64,000 bases of DNA from Pararobbsia silviterrae (GTDB lineage: Bacteria; Pseudomonadota; Gammaproteobacteria; Burkholderiales; Burkholderiaceae): the NCBI RefSeq assembly GCF_003628125.1, contig NZ_RBZU01000003.1:434001-498000 (forward strand), read 5' to 3'. The notes below the pieces were generated by a model that saw only the letters and a list, made by a program, of their open reading frames with translations, had not been told where the DNA came from and did no database searches. Both the position numbers and the translations under genes were made by a program. Every line of letters starts with the position of its first letter. Positions within the stretch are counted from its first letter, which is position 1. Of this stretch, positions 49,555 through 58,856 are shown in pieces.

Positions 49555-50696
49555 AGGTCTACGAACGCTATTTCGCGCGTCAGATCTACCTGACGTTCAT
49601 CTTCGTGCTGTTTGCGTTCTCGGGGCTGTTCTTCTTTTTCGACCTGATCAGCGAACTCGATTCGGTCGGCAAGGGAACGTACGGCTTCGGCTACGCGGTC
49701 TTGCGCGTCGCGCTGCTCACGCCGTCGCGGTTCTACGAAATCATTCCGGTCGCCGCGCTGATCAGCGCGATCTACGTGTTCGCGACGATGGCGGCTCAAT
49801 CGGAGTACACGATCTTCCGTGTATCGGGACTCTCGACGCGGCGCGCGCTCGGCTCGCTCATGAAGATCGGCATTCCGCTGCTGTTCGTGACCTATCTGAT
49901 CGGCGAGGTCGTCGGCCCGTACGCGGATCAGTTGTCCGAGCGCGTGCGGCTCGAGGCGCTCGGTTCGTCGGTCTCGTCGAGCTTCCGCTCGGGCGTCTGG
50001 GTCAAGGACACGCTGACCGCCGACGGCGGCCATCCCGTCACGCGGTTCGTCAACGTCGGCGAGCTGCTGCCCGATACGACGATCACGAAGGTCCGTATCT
50101 ACGAATTCGATTCGACCTTGCATTTGACCGACGTGCGCACGGCGGAGCGCGGCCGCTTCCAGGCCCCCGATCACTGGGCGCTCGAAGACGTGTCGGAGAC
50201 GAAGATCGATCCGGTCGTCTCGGACACGACCGACCCGAAAGAGGCGCTGAATCCCGTCTATCGCTCGGTGCTCACGCACGCGCCGCACTATCTGCTGCGC
50301 TCGCAGCTGACGCCGCAGATCCTGTCGGTGCTCCTCGTGTCGCCCGACCGGATGTCGATCGTCAATCTCTACAAGTACATCCAGCACTTGCAGGAGAACC
50401 ATCAGGATTCGCAGCGCTACGACGTCGCGCTCTGGAACAAGCTGCTCTATCCGTTCGCGATCCTCGTGATGCTCGTGCTGTCGCTGCCGTTCGCGTACCT
50501 GCATACGCGCGCGGGCGTCGTCGGCATCAAGGTGTTCGGCGGCATCATGCTCGGCATGAGCTTCCAGCTCGTCAATACGCTGTTCTCGCACGTCGGCACG
50601 CTCAACACGTGGCCCGCGGTCACGACCGCGGCCGCGCCGAGCCTGCTCTATCTCGCGGTCGGGCTCATCGGCCTCAAATGGGTCGACCGGCATTGA
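49551..50696 (+). CDS. lptG: LPS export ABC transporter permease LptG
   Basis: Partner of LptF. 381 residues with the same architecture: MKVYERYFARQIYLTFIFVLFAFSGLFFFFDL, PVAALISAIYVFATMAAQSEYTIFRVSGLS, a periplasmic beta domain, and helices including FAILVMLVLSLPFAYLHTRAGVVGIKVFGGIMLG. Translationally coupled to lptF. The ATPase LptB is not in the window. Confidence 0.95.
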   Translation: MKVYERYFARQIYLTFIFVLFAFSGLFFFFDLISELDSVGKGTYGFGYAVLRVALLTPSRFYEIIPVAALISAIYVFATMAAQSEYTIFRVSGLSTRRALGSLMKIGIPLLFVTYLIGEVVGPYADQLSERVRLEALGSSVSSSFRSGVWVKDTLTADGGHPVTRFVNVGELLPDTTITKVRIYEFDSTLHLTDVRTAERGRFQAPDHWALEDVSETKIDPVVSDTTDPKEALNPVYRSVLTHAPHYLLRSQLTPQILSVLLVSPDRMSIVNLYKYIQHLQENHQDSQRYDVALWNKLLYPFAILVMLVLSLPFAYLHTRAGVVGIKVFGGIMLGMSFQLVNTLFSHVGTLNTWPAVTTAAAPSLLYLAVGLIGLKWVDRH

Positions 50697-50781
50697 ATCG
50701 ACGTTGCGCGCGGCCTTGGCGCGATCCGGGGCCGCGCCGGCGGGTTCTCTGAAACGCTTCGCACTCGGGCGACGCTGAACC

Positions 50782-51150
50782 ATGACACACGGCCTGATCC
50801 TGTTCGGTCACGGCGCGCGCGACGCGCGCTGGAAAGCCCCGTTCGAACGCCTTCAACGCATGCTGGCGACGATGCACACGGGCCCCGTCTCGCTCGCCTT
50901 CCTCGAACTCATGTCGCCCGATCTGCCGAGCGCCGTCGATGCGCACGTCGCGCAAGGATGCGCGCGCGTCACGGTGATTCCGGTGTTTTTCGGCCAGGGC
51001 GGTCATGTGAGGCGCGACCTGCCCGACATCGTCGCGCAATGCCAGGCGCGGCATCCGGGCATCGAGATCCGATGCGCGACGGCCGTCGGCGAAGACGAAG
51101 GCGTGCTCGCGGCGATCGCGGCGTACTGCGTCACGCAGGCCGCGCAATGA
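50782..51150 (+). CDS. CbiX-small type sirohydrochlorin chelatase
   Basis: 122 residues, the short single-domain chelatase form. Metal-site histidines are visible in LILFGHGARDARW (His10) and VIPVFFGQGGHVRRDLP (His75). Beside cobA/sumT and the cys genes its likely job is iron insertion into sirohydrochlorin to make sirohaem for CysI; cobaltochelatase activity for B12 is the alternative. It converges on cobA at a strong hairpin. Confidence 0.85.
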   Translation: MTHGLILFGHGARDARWKAPFERLQRMLATMHTGPVSLAFLELMSPDLPSAVDAHVAQGCARVTVIPVFFGQGGHVRRDLPDIVAQCQARHPGIEIRCATAVGEDEGVLAAIAAYCVTQAAQ

Positions 51151-51154
51151 ATGC

Positions 51155-51195
51155 GCCGTCGAATCGCGGTCGCTCAGCGACAGCGATTCGACGGC
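51155..51195. terminator. Long hairpin between convergent chelatase and cobA genes
   Basis: Perfect 13 bp stem GCCGTCGAATCGC (51155-51167) with GCGATTCGACGGC (51183-51195), 15-base loop. No T tract. Probably a bidirectional end. Confidence 0.6.
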
Positions 51196-51275
51196 TCGGT
51201 CATGAAGTTCTGAATGACTAAGGCGCGCGGTGGCTCAAACACGCGGGCCGCGTGACCTACCCGGCCCGCCCCGCC

Positions 51276-52079
51276 TTACGCCGCGCGTTGCCGCGAGGCG
51301 CTCTCGGGGGCCGCGTCGTCGAAGGTTTCGCGCGCCGGCGTCGGATCGACCGACTCGCCGTCGATCTGCGACGCGCGCGCGGCGAATGCCGCACCGATCA
51401 TCACGAGACTCGGCTGTGCCGGATCGAGCCAGCCCTGCGCGGCACCGGCGGCGAGCGCATCGAGCGTCAACGTCAGCGTGCGTTCATGCGGCGTGCTGCA
51501 GGCCTCGACCAGCGCCACGGGCGTCGATCCCGCACGCCCTGCATCGATGAGTTCCTGCGCGATCGTCGGCGCGCTGTCGCGCCCCATGTAGAACACGAGC
51601 GAATCGGCGCTCGCGCGTTCGCGAATCGTCTCGCTATCGGGCGCGCGGCTATGTGTGATGAACGCGACGCTGCGCGACACGCCGCGCAGCGTCAACGAAC
51701 GCCGCAGCGTCGCCGCGCTCGCGAGCGCGGCTGTAATGCCGGGCACGATCTCGTAGTCGATGCCGGCCGCTTCGAGCGCGCGCATTTCCTCGTCGGCACG
51801 GCCGAACAACATCGGATCGCCGCCCTTGAGCCGCACGACGACCGCATGCTCGCGCGCCGCGTCGACGAGTTGCTTGTTGATGAAATGCTGCGCCGTCGAG
51901 CGCTGGCCGCAGCGCTTGCCGACCGCGATTTTCTTCGCGCCGGGCGCGAGATCGAGCATCGCGTCCTCGATCAGGGCATCGTGCAGCACGACCTCGGCCT
52001 GCGCGAGCAGACGCGCGCCGCGCACCGTAATGAGGTCCGCCGCACCAGGACCCGCCCCGATCAAATACACCTTGCCCAT
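51276..52079 (-). CDS. cobA: Uroporphyrinogen-III C-methyltransferase
   Basis: SUMT: methylates uroporphyrinogen III twice with SAM to precorrin-2, the branch to sirohaem and cobalamin. 267 residues: VYLIGAGPGAADLITVRGARLL (SAM loop), VVLHDALI, RLKGGDPMLFGRADEEM, and VPGITAALASAA. A Glu/Asp/Arg tail follows. Last gene of the leftward cys block, so it supplies sirohaem to CysI. The oxidase/chelatase domain of CysG is not fused. Confidence 0.94.
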   Translation of the reverse strand: MGKVYLIGAGPGAADLITVRGARLLAQAEVVLHDALIEDAMLDLAPGAKKIAVGKRCGQRSTAQHFINKQLVDAAREHAVVVRLKGGDPMLFGRADEEMRALEAAGIDYEIVPGITAALASAATLRRSLTLRGVSRSVAFITHSRAPDSETIRERASADSLVFYMGRDSAPTIAQELIDAGRAGSTPVALVEACSTPHERTLTLTLDALAAGAAQGWLDPAQPSLVMIGAAFAARASQIDGESVDPTPARETFDDAAPESASRQRAA

Positions 52080-52124
52080 TTCAATGCCCGAAGAGTGTGC
52101 CGCGCACGAGTCGCCGACGATGGA

Positions 52125-53438
52125 TCAGTTCGACGCCGCACGAATCATGCCGGCCGCGACCGTGTGATGCGTCGCTTCGTCGATCAGCACGAAGGCGCCG
52201 GTCGCCGGTTGCGTGTCGTATTCGTCGGCGACGATCGGCTTTTGCAGCGTCAGCGAGACCGAGCCGATGTCGTTCATCTTGAGCGAATGACGATCGAGCG
52301 CATGCGACAGCGTGTGGACGTCGAGCACCTGACGCACCGCGCCGACGCGTGCAAATACCGTATTGCTCGTTTGCTTGAGCAGATACTTGCGCTGCGTCGA
52401 CAGCGGCTCTTCGTCGAACCAGCAGAGATCGGCTTCGAGCTTGCGCGCGGGCGTCGGCACGTCGTTGGTCGACACGAATGTGTCGCCGCGCGACACGTCG
52501 ACGTCCTCGGCGAGGCGCACGGTCACGCACTGGCCCGCGAACGCGCGGTCGACCGAGGCCGTGCCGCCCGGCACCGGCGCGATGATCTCGGCCACGATCG
52601 CTTCACGATTCGCGGGCAGCACGACGATCGTGTCGCCGACCGAGACTTCGCCGCTCTCGACGCGGCCCATATACCCGCGGAAGTCGTCGGACAGATGACC
52701 GTCCTGACGCGCGACCCACTGGACCGGGAAACGCAGCGCGTGACGCGCGCGGCGCACGGGCAGCGATTCGAGCAGCGGCAGCAGCGGCTCGCCCGCGTAC
52801 CACGGCATGCTCTCGCTGGCCTGCACGACGTTGTCGCCCTTGAGCGCCGAGACGGGCACGAAGCGCACGTCGTCGAGTTTCAGATGCGCCGCCAGCTCGA
52901 CATACGCGTCGCGGATCTCGTTGAACCGTTGCTCGCTGTAGTCGACGAGGTCCATCTTGTTGATCGCGACGATCACGTGCTGGAGGCCCAGCAGCTTGAC
53001 GATCGCGCTATGGCGCTTGGTCTGCGCGAGCAATTGCGTCTTGCCGTCGACCGTCGTCACGCGCGTCGCATCGACGAGCACGATTGCCGCATCGGCCGTC
53101 GACGCGCCCGTCACCATATTGCGCGTGTACTGCTCGTGGCCCGGCGTGTCGGCGATGATGAACTTGCGGCGCACCGTCTGGAAATAGCGGTAAGCGACGT
53201 CGATCGTGATGCCCTGCTCGCGCTCGGCTTCGAGGCCGTCGGTCAGCAGCGACAGATCGATTTCGTCGCCGACCGTGCGCTTGTTCTTCGCGCGCGAGAG
53301 CGCCGAAAGCTGGTCGGACAACACAGCCTTGCTGTCATAGAGCAGGCGGCCGATCAGCGTGCTCTTGCCGTCGTCGACGCTGCCCGCCGTGATAAAGCGC
53401 AGCACGCCCAGGTCTTCGGTGTGATTCGTGGTACTCAT
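52125..53438 (-). CDS. cysN: Sulfate adenylyltransferase subunit 1 (GTPase CysN)
   Basis: GTPase subunit that drives sulfate activation to APS with CysD. 437 residues without a fused CysC kinase. Motifs: G1 GSVDDGKST (19-27), DTPGHEQYTRNMVTGAS (G3), AINKMDLVDY (G4), followed by EF-Tu-like beta-barrel domains. Start ATG 53438 (MSTTNHTEDLG). Downstream of cysD with a short gap. Confidence 0.95.
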   Translation of the reverse strand: MSTTNHTEDLGVLRFITAGSVDDGKSTLIGRLLYDSKAVLSDQLSALSRAKNKRTVGDEIDLSLLTDGLEAEREQGITIDVAYRYFQTVRRKFIIADTPGHEQYTRNMVTGASTADAAIVLVDATRVTTVDGKTQLLAQTKRHSAIVKLLGLQHVIVAINKMDLVDYSEQRFNEIRDAYVELAAHLKLDDVRFVPVSALKGDNVVQASESMPWYAGEPLLPLLESLPVRRARHALRFPVQWVARQDGHLSDDFRGYMGRVESGEVSVGDTIVVLPANREAIVAEIIAPVPGGTASVDRAFAGQCVTVRLAEDVDVSRGDTFVSTNDVPTPARKLEADLCWFDEEPLSTQRKYLLKQTSNTVFARVGAVRQVLDVHTLSHALDRHSLKMNDIGSVSLTLQKPIVADEYDTQPATGAFVLIDEATHHTVAAGMIRAASN

Positions 53439-53460
53439 CGTGATTCGTTCCTTGCCCGGC

Positions 53461-54423
53461 TCAGAAGTAGCCTTGCTTCTTGCGTTGTTCCATCGCGGCT
53501 TCGGACGCTTGATCGTCCATACGCGTCGCACCGCGTTCGGTGATTTCAGTCACGGCCGTCTCGGCGATGATCTTGTCGAGATCGTCGGCATCGCTTTCGA
53601 CAGGGCACGTGCAGCTGATATCGCCGACCGTGCGGAAGCGGACCGTGGCGATTTCGCTCGTCTCGCCGTCGCGCATCGGCGTCAGGTTCGTAACCGGCAC
53701 GAGCAGGCCGTTGCGGCGCACGATCTCGCGCGAGTGCGCGTAGTAGATCGCGGGCAGTTCGAGGCGCTCGCGCGCGATGTATTGCCAGACGTCGAGTTCG
53801 GTCCAGTTCGAGATCGGGAACACGCGCAAGTGTTCACCCGCGTGCAGCCGCGCATTGAACAGGCTCCAGAGTTCGGGGCGTTGCGCCTTCGGATCCCATT
53901 GGCCGAATTCGTCGCGGAACGAGAAGATGCGCTCCTTCGCGCGCGCCTTCTCTTCGTCGCGGCGTGCGCCGCCGATCATCGCGTCGAACTGGTGTTCGGC
54001 GATCGTTTCGAGCAGCGTCACGGCCTGCGCCGCGTTGCGCGAATCGGTTTCCTTGCGCAGACGCACGGTGCCCTTGCGGATCGAGTCCTCGACATGACCG
54101 ACGACGAGACGCGCGCCGATCTCGGCCGCGCGACGATCGCGGAAATCGATGACCTCGGGATAGTTGTGTCCCGTGTCGATGTGCACGAGCGGGAACGGCA
54201 GACCCGTCTTGCGGTTCGGACCCAGGCCGAATGCCTTGAGCGCGAGATGCAGCACGACGACCGAATCCTTGCCGCCCGAGAACAGCAGCGCCGGATTCCG
54301 GCATTCGGCGACGAGCTCGCGCAGGATGTGAATCGATTCGGCCTCAAGCCAGTCGAGATGGTCCATTTTCTGCGCGGCGGTGCGCGTGTCGGTGTTGGCG
54401 GGTACGTTGAGCTCGGTGCTCAT
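53461..54423 (-). CDS. cysD: Sulfate adenylyltransferase subunit 2 (CysD)
   Basis: ATP-sulfurylase catalytic subunit of the PP-loop superfamily. 320 residues; PP motif LLFSGGKDSVV (47-57), GGARRDEEKARAKERIFSF (substrate loop), and C-terminal RFRTVGDISCTCPVESDADDLDKIIAE. Works with CysN. Confidence 0.96.
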   Translation of the reverse strand: MSTELNVPANTDTRTAAQKMDHLDWLEAESIHILRELVAECRNPALLFSGGKDSVVVLHLALKAFGLGPNRKTGLPFPLVHIDTGHNYPEVIDFRDRRAAEIGARLVVGHVEDSIRKGTVRLRKETDSRNAAQAVTLLETIAEHQFDAMIGGARRDEEKARAKERIFSFRDEFGQWDPKAQRPELWSLFNARLHAGEHLRVFPISNWTELDVWQYIARERLELPAIYYAHSREIVRRNGLLVPVTNLTPMRDGETSEIATVRFRTVGDISCTCPVESDADDLDKIIAETAVTEITERGATRMDDQASEAAMEQRKKQGYF

Positions 54424-54527
54424 GATTCGGTCCTTCCGTTACGTGGGCGCCGGCGCTCCGAGGCGCCGATGCTTGTGAATGCTGACAAATGCGTGGTGCG
54501 ATTCGCGTAAGCCGATCCGTGCGTCGA

Positions 54528-55286
54528 TCAACGCGACGGCAAGGCGGACGATGCGCCTTCGCCGCCCTCGACCGCGACGATCGGAATATGGAGTCCGCAC
54601 TCCTTCGAGTCGCGCGACTCCCACCACCAGCGGCCCGCGCGGCTGTCTTCGCCGGGACGGATCGCACGCGTGCAGGGTTCGCATCCGATGCTCGGGTATC
54701 CGCGCGCATGCAGCGGATTCACGGGCACGTCGAAGTGCTTGAGGTAGGCCCAGACGTCGGCCTCGGTCCACTCGGCGAGCGGGTTGTACTTCTCGATGCC
54801 GCGCGCGCCGTCGTGCTCGTGCTCGTCGAGTTCGGTGCGCGTCACCGACTGCTCGCGACGCTGACCCGTGACCCACGCTTCGACACCCGCGAGCGCGCGG
54901 TTCAGCGGCTCGACCTTGCGGATTCCGCAGCACGCCTTGCGCAGATCGACGCTCTCGTAGAACGCGTTGAGGCCGTGATCCTTGACGTACGTCTCGACGG
55001 CTGCGGCATCGGGATACCACTGCTCGATCTCGTAGCCGTAGCGTTCGCGCACGCGATCGATCATGCCGAGCGTCTCCGCGTGCAGGCGGCCCGTGTTCAG
55101 CGAAAACACCGTGATGCCGAGCTTGCGCGTGAGGATCACATGCGTGACGAGCATGTCTTCGGCCGCGAGACTGCTCGCGAACTTCACGCGCGTATGCGCG
55201 GCCGCGATCGCGTCGAGGCGCGCTTCGAGGCGCGCGATCTTCGCGTTCAGCTCCGCGCTCAGCGCATGGCCTTCGACCGTGCTCAT
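54528..55286 (-). CDS. cysH: Adenylylsulfate (APS) reductase, CysH family
   Basis: Reduces activated sulfate to sulfite with thioredoxin. 252 residues. The four cluster cysteines are present (Cys119-Cys120 in KACCGIRK; Cys202 and Cys205 in GCEPCTRA), so this is the 4Fe-4S, APS-using type, not the PAPS enzyme; this fits the lack of a CysC kinase. Catalytic Cys230 is in KECGLH. Start overlaps the DUF934 end by four bases. Confidence 0.93.
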   Translation of the reverse strand: MSTVEGHALSAELNAKIARLEARLDAIAAAHTRVKFASSLAAEDMLVTHVILTRKLGITVFSLNTGRLHAETLGMIDRVRERYGYEIEQWYPDAAAVETYVKDHGLNAFYESVDLRKACCGIRKVEPLNRALAGVEAWVTGQRREQSVTRTELDEHEHDGARGIEKYNPLAEWTEADVWAYLKHFDVPVNPLHARGYPSIGCEPCTRAIRPGEDSRAGRWWWESRDSKECGLHIPIVAVEGGEGASSALPSR

Positions 55287-55813
55287 AGCCGCGCCCCGGT
55301 TGCCTCGCGGCGACGGAACAGCGGCAGCTTCTCGTCGGTGCCCGTCTGATAGTGGATCGTGAGTTCACCGAACGCGCGCAACGCGTCGTGGATGTCCTTG
55401 TCGGCGCGCACGGCGAACGCGTCGAAGCCGCAACGGCTCATATAGAGCAATTGATCGCGGAGCACGTCGCCGATCGCGCGGATCTCGCCCGTGTAGCCAT
55501 AACGTTCGCGCAGCAGACGCGCGATGCTGTAGCCGCGGCCGTCGCGGAACACGGGGAAATCGATCGCGATCAGCGCGATCGCGCCGAAGTCGTCGACGAT
55601 CTCGGCCGGTTCGTCGTCGGGCGCGAACCAGACGGCGACCTGCGACGCGCCGCGTGCCGACAGCTCGGCGCGCGCGGCTTTCCAATAGCTGAACGGCACG
55701 ATGACCTTGCCGGCCGGCAACGCGTCGGGCGGCGGCAGTCCGCCGTCTTCGGCTGCGCGCACGACGAGCCAGTCGTCGTCCACGACGGTACGGTTCCTGA
55801 TGATCTGAGGCAT
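55283..55813 (-). CDS. DUF934 family protein of the sulfite-reductase operon
   Basis: 176 residues, soluble; WLVVR near the start, then ALIAIDFPVFRDGRGYSIARLLRERYGYTGEIRAIGDVLRDQLLYMSRCGFDAFAVR, the DUF934 core. It sits between cysI and cysH and overlaps cysH, which is its habitual place. Because CysI here has no CysJ partner, an accessory or electron-transfer role is often supposed; that is inference. Confidence 0.9.
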   Translation of the reverse strand: MPQIIRNRTVVDDDWLVVRAAEDGGLPPPDALPAGKVIVPFSYWKAARAELSARGASQVAVWFAPDDEPAEIVDDFGAIALIAIDFPVFRDGRGYSIARLLRERYGYTGEIRAIGDVLRDQLLYMSRCGFDAFAVRADKDIHDALRAFGELTIHYQTGTDEKLPLFRRREATGARL

Positions 55814-55955
55814 GGCGTGGTTCCTGTGCGAACCGCCGTCAAGCGGTCCGCGTAATCTCTCGAATGTCTGTCCGTATCCCGGCTCGCGCGGCGACTCACC
55901 GCCGCGGCGTCACGCCGGGTCTCGCGCAAGCGCGATCGACTCCCGTGCGGGCGCC

Positions 55956-57623
55956 TCAGGCGCTCGCGGTATCGCGTGCGTAGACGCGCTCCTTGAACGG
56001 CGCCATGCCGATACGCTGATACGTATCGATGAACCGCTCGTCGCCGTCGCGATTCGCGACGAACGTCTCGATCACGCGCGTGACCACGTCGGGCATCTGT
56101 TCAGCCTTGAACGACGGGCCGATCACGCGCGCGAGCTTCGCGCCTTCGCCCTGCTCGCCGCCGAGCGACAGCTGGTACCACTCCTCGCCGTCCTTGTCGA
56201 CGCCGAGAATGCCGATGTTGCCGACGTGATGGTGACCGCACGAATTCATGCAGCCCGAGATGTTCAGCGACAGTTCGCCGAGGTCGTGCACGTAGTCGAG
56301 ATCCGAGAACCGTTCCTGGATCGCAAGTGCAATCGGGATCGACTTCGCGTTCGCGAGCGAGCAGAAATCGCCGCCCGGGCACGCGATGATGTCGGTCAGC
56401 AAGCCGATGTTCGCGGTCGCGAACTGCTGCGCCTTCGCGAGTTGCCAGACTTCGAACAGATCGCGCTTCTTGACGTCGGCGAGCACGAGGTTCTGCTCGT
56501 GCGTGACGCGCACTTCGCCGAAGCTGAAGCGATCGGCCCAATCGGCGACGGCGAACATCTGCGCCGACGTCGCATCGCCCGGCGGCGCAGTGGTCGGCTT
56601 CAGCGACAGCGTGACGCTCGCATAGCCCGCGACACGGTGCGGACGCACATTGCGCTCGACCCAACGCGCGAACTGGCGGTTTTCGAGCAAATGCTTTTCG
56701 TAGGCCGGATCGGTGTCGGCGAGCTTTTCATAGGCGGGCGGCGCGAAGAAGGCCGCGACGCGGTCGAATTCTTCCTGCGTGATCGTGGCCGGGCCGTCCT
56801 TCAGATGCGCCCATTCCTGCTCGACCTGTTCGGCGAACTTGTCGGCGCCGAGCGCCTTGACGAGGATCTTGATCCGCGCCTTGTACAGGTTGTCGCGACG
56901 GCCATAGCGGTTGTAGACGCGCAGCACGGCTTCCGCGTACGTGAGCAGATGCCGCCACGGCAGATTTTCCTTGATGACCGAGCCGATGATCGGCGTACGG
57001 CCCAGGCCGCCGCCCGCGATCACGCGCGCGACGACTTCGCCTTGCGCGTCGCGGCTCAGGTACACGCCGAGATCGTGGATCAGCACGGCCGCGCGATCCT
57101 GGACCGTGCCCGAGACCGCGATCTTGAACTTGCGCGGCAGCCATGCGAATTCGGGGTGGAACGTCGACCACTGACGCATGATTTCCGAGTACGGCCGCGG
57201 ATCGACGATCTCGTCGGGCGCGACGCCCGCGAACTGATCGGCCGTGATGTTGCGGATGCAGTTGCCCGAGGTCTGGATCGCATGCATCTCGACGTCGGCG
57301 AGCTTGCGCAGGATGTCCGGCGTCTTTTCGAGCTCGATCCAGTTGTACTGGATGTTCGTGCGCGTCGAGAAATGGCCGTAATCGCGGTCGTAGTCGCGCG
57401 CGATCTCCGCGAGCGTGCGGACCTGGCGGCTGCTCAGATGGCCGTACGGGATCGCGACGCGCAGCATGTACGCGTGGCGCTGCATATAGAGACCGTTCTG
57501 CAGGCGCAGCGGACGGAACTCCTCTTCCGACAGCTCGCCCGACAGGCGGCGGCGGACCTGATCCCGGTACTGCTCGACCCGTTCGTCGACGATGGCCTGA
57601 TCAAGCCGATCGTATTGATACAT
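55956..57623 (-). CDS. cysI: Sulfite reductase hemoprotein
   Basis: Reduces sulfite to sulfide with a coupled sirohaem and 4Fe-4S centre. 555 residues. The four cluster/haem cysteines are Cys415, Cys421 (ACPGGDFCSLANA), Cys458 and Cys462 (NISGCMNSCGHH). Residues FSTRTNIQYNWI and SGNCIRNIT mark the nitrite/sulfite-reductase halves. No flavoprotein subunit CysJ lies in the cluster, so electrons may come from ferredoxin or another donor. First gene of the leftward cys operon; cysB diverges from it. Confidence 0.95.
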   Translation of the reverse strand: MYQYDRLDQAIVDERVEQYRDQVRRRLSGELSEEEFRPLRLQNGLYMQRHAYMLRVAIPYGHLSSRQVRTLAEIARDYDRDYGHFSTRTNIQYNWIELEKTPDILRKLADVEMHAIQTSGNCIRNITADQFAGVAPDEIVDPRPYSEIMRQWSTFHPEFAWLPRKFKIAVSGTVQDRAAVLIHDLGVYLSRDAQGEVVARVIAGGGLGRTPIIGSVIKENLPWRHLLTYAEAVLRVYNRYGRRDNLYKARIKILVKALGADKFAEQVEQEWAHLKDGPATITQEEFDRVAAFFAPPAYEKLADTDPAYEKHLLENRQFARWVERNVRPHRVAGYASVTLSLKPTTAPPGDATSAQMFAVADWADRFSFGEVRVTHEQNLVLADVKKRDLFEVWQLAKAQQFATANIGLLTDIIACPGGDFCSLANAKSIPIALAIQERFSDLDYVHDLGELSLNISGCMNSCGHHHVGNIGILGVDKDGEEWYQLSLGGEQGEGAKLARVIGPSFKAEQMPDVVTRVIETFVANRDGDERFIDTYQRIGMAPFKERVYARDTASA

Positions 57624-57871
57624 GGGGCACCCTCTGTTTTTCTGTGATCCGACGCCCGCGGCCCCGATGGACCGTCCGCGCGACGGATGTATCTCGACAT
57701 CAACCGACTCAACCCGTCTGGACCGCGTCCCGCCAAACCGGTTCGGATCGATTGCTCATTTGCAAATGACGAATGCTGCTATCGATATTGGAAAAAGTGC
57801 GTTGATCGTAATAAACTCGCTTTATATTTCAAACGACTGAATTTTTCTTTTGATATGCGGCGAGGTTATAT
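57624..57871. promoter_or_regulatory. cysI/cysB divergent control region with palindrome
   Basis: Noticeably AT-rich against its surroundings. It holds a perfect 14-base palindrome TCATTTGCAAATGA (57756-57769) and, nearer cysB, AT-rich text around 57800-57830 with TTGATC and TATATT boxes. A GAGG at about 57862 precedes the cysB ATG. CysB should bind here to activate cysI and control itself; the palindrome is a candidate, though CysB sites are usually less symmetric. Confidence 0.5.
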
Positions 57872-58813
57872 ATGAACTTGCACCAGTTCCGCTTCGTCCG
57901 CGAAGCTGTTCGTCAAAACTACAACCTGACCGAGGCCGCCAAGGCGCTGTACACCTCGCAGCCCGGCGTGTCGAAGGCCATCATCGAGCTCGAAGAGGAG
58001 CTCGGCGTCGAAATCTTCACGCGGCACGGCAAGCGGGTCCGGTCGTTGACCGAGCCCGGTCGGATCATTCTGGTCTCGGTCGAGAAGATCCTTCAGGAAG
58101 TTGAGAGTTTAAAGCGAGTTGGGAAAGACTACGCGGCTCAGGATCAGGGGAACCTGACGATTGCCGCGACGCACACCCAGGCGCGCTACTCGTTGCCGTC
58201 CGCCGTCGCCGAGTTCAAGCGGCGTTTTCCGAAGGTCCGGCTCTCGATTCTGCAGGGCAGTCCGACGCAGGTCGCCGAGATGGTGCTGCACGATCAGGCC
58301 GATATCGGCATCGCCACGGAAGCCCTGTCGGGCTACAAGGATCTCGTTTCGCTGCCGTGCTTCCAGTGGCATCACGTCGCCATCGTGCAGCCCGACCATC
58401 CGCTGCTCGAGCGCGCGAGCGTGACGCTCGACGATCTCGCGCGCTACCCGCTGATCACCTACGACCCCGCGTTCGCGGGCCGGTCGAAGATCAATCAGGC
58501 TTTCGCATTGCGAAATCTTACGCCGGACGTCGTGCTCGAAGCGATCGACGCCGATGTGATCAAGACCTATGTCGAACTTGGACTGGGCGTCGGCCTCATG
58601 GCCGATGTCGCGTTCAACGCCGAGCGCGACCGGCATCTGCGCGCGATTCCGGTCGGTCATTTGTTCGGCAGCAATGTGACGCGGATCGCGCTCAAGCAGG
58701 GTGCGTATTTGCGCGGCTATATCTATACGCTCGTCGAGCTCCTGTCGCCGACGCTCACGCGCAAGCTCGTCGAGCAGGCGCTGCGCGGCGAGCACGAGAA
58801 CTACGAACTCTGA
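57872..58813 (+). CDS. cysB: LysR-family sulfur regulator CysB
   Basis: 313 residues. N-terminal winged helix (MNLHQFRFVREAVRQNYNLTEAAKALYTSQPGVSKAIIELEEELG), with the CysB/Cbl-type QPGVSKAI recognition helix, then a LysR substrate domain (LTIAATHTQARYSLP, DIGIATEAL). It should respond to O-/N-acetylserine and sulfide status. Divergent from cysI, the standard arrangement for a regulator and target. Confidence 0.95.
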   Translation: MNLHQFRFVREAVRQNYNLTEAAKALYTSQPGVSKAIIELEEELGVEIFTRHGKRVRSLTEPGRIILVSVEKILQEVESLKRVGKDYAAQDQGNLTIAATHTQARYSLPSAVAEFKRRFPKVRLSILQGSPTQVAEMVLHDQADIGIATEALSGYKDLVSLPCFQWHHVAIVQPDHPLLERASVTLDDLARYPLITYDPAFAGRSKINQAFALRNLTPDVVLEAIDADVIKTYVELGLGVGLMADVAFNAERDRHLRAIPVGHLFGSNVTRIALKQGAYLRGYIYTLVELLSPTLTRKLVEQALRGEHENYEL

Positions 58814-58856
58814 GCACGACCCATTCCAACGCTAGAAAACACGCAAGGGGACCCGC

